From the NCBI RefSeq assembly GCF_015207245.1, contig NZ_JADEXF010000334.1, positions 1-5,272 of the forward strand: DNA of 5,272 bases, given 5' to 3'. The translations under genes and the position numbers were made by a program. Positions 5,131 through 5,272 of this stretch are shown piece after piece. Below the pieces are notes generated by a model, which was not told the origin of the DNA, ran no database searches, and saw only the letters and a list, made by a program, of their open reading frames with translations. Each line of letters begins with the position of its first letter. The first letter of the stretch is position 1. This DNA is from Nostoc cf. edaphicum LEGE 07299. GTDB taxonomy: Bacteria; Cyanobacteriota; Cyanobacteriia; Cyanobacteriales; Nostocaceae.

Positions 5131-5272
5131 ATGCTTCCAGAAAAGCTGAAAATAATTGACCAACAACTCATTGACTTACTAGGTAAAAGAATTGCCGTTT
5201 TGACTGAATCACAATCCATTTCTTTAGAGGAACAAATTAATAGTTTTGCATTTTCTTTAGTGCAGGCTCTGT
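5131..5272 (+). CDS. tyrA: Probable TyrA-type prephenate dehydrogenase with AroQ-like N-terminus, 3' partial
   Basis: Forty-seven codons are visible from the ATG at 5131, and the frame is still open at the window end. The start MLPEKLKIIDQQLIDLLGKR fits the first helix of an AroQ chorismate mutase domain (ID..LI.LL.KR), as found at the N-terminus of bifunctional TyrA or PheA. The Arg of LAKR is kept (Arg20), but the positions matching E. coli TyrA Arg11 and Lys39 are Pro3 and Ser31, so mutase activity is doubtful. The dehydrogenase domain lies beyond the edge. TyrA is preferred because a tyrA gene of this kind occurs in scytonemin clusters (from memory) and because aroH precedes it. It could instead be PheA-like or a free AroQ-fold protein. 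Only a weak purine run (GAAAAG, 5121-5126) precedes the ATG. Confidence 0.55.
   Translation, partial: MLPEKLKIIDQQLIDLLGKRIAVLTESQSISLEEQINSFAFSLVQAL

Noticed and set aside
5091..5131. TAAGAC/GTCTTA inverted repeat around the start of the last gene
   Set aside because: It has only 6 bp with a 29-nt loop and mismatches on both sides; chance is the likely cause.
1..5272. CRISPR array, tRNA, rRNA, insertion sequence or toxin-antitoxin pair
   Set aside because: No regularly spaced repeats, cloverleaf, transposase frame or small paired genes were seen on either strand.

Overview
The window looks like a piece of a filamentous, probably heterocystous, cyanobacterial chromosome (Nostoc/Tolypothrix/Scytonema type). 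The evidence is five perfect HIP1 octamers (GCGATCGC at 121, 516, 1428, 2571 and 4745), two copies of a GCGTAGSYYGCC...CATCGC dispersed repeat of the kind common in Nostocales, PEP-CTERM secreted proteins, and a thiamin diphosphate (ThDP) enzyme of the scytonemin ScyA type. All six genes lie on the + strand, and both end genes are cut by the window edges.

Layout: (1) 3-1631, a ThDP-dependent acetolactate-synthase-like enzyme missing only its extreme N-terminus; (2) 1779-2924, a ketoacyl synthase III (FabH-like) enzyme that keeps the nucleophilic Cys but has Asn where the catalytic His should be; (3) 3111-3770 and 3994-4611, two paralogous secreted PEP-CTERM proteins; (4) 4670-5062, an AroH-fold chorismate mutase; (5) 5131 to the end, the N-terminus of a probable TyrA-type prephenate dehydrogenase with a degenerate AroQ-like leader. 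Spacers are 58 to 223 bp. They hold dispersed repeats, a 10-bp inverted repeat between the PEP-CTERM genes and a few weak regulatory candidates. No spacer exceeds 300 bp.

Reading as a system (inference): AroH converts chorismate to prephenate and TyrA converts prephenate to 4-hydroxyphenylpyruvate. A ScyA-like ThDP enzyme would decarboxylate a 2-oxo acid and couple it to a second carbonyl compound to give a beta-keto acid or acyloin. The KAS III-like enzyme would then acylate or condense this product. This resembles scytonemin supply genes (tyrA plus ThDP enzyme), but the partner here is a thiolase-fold enzyme, not the ScyB amino-acid dehydrogenase. From memory, a ThDP enzyme plus a condensing enzyme is the core of furanolide (cyanobacterin-type) biosynthesis, so an aromatic butyrolactone-like product is the best working hypothesis. 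The two PEP-CTERM proteins suggest an extracellular or sheath-associated component. The product cannot be read from this window.
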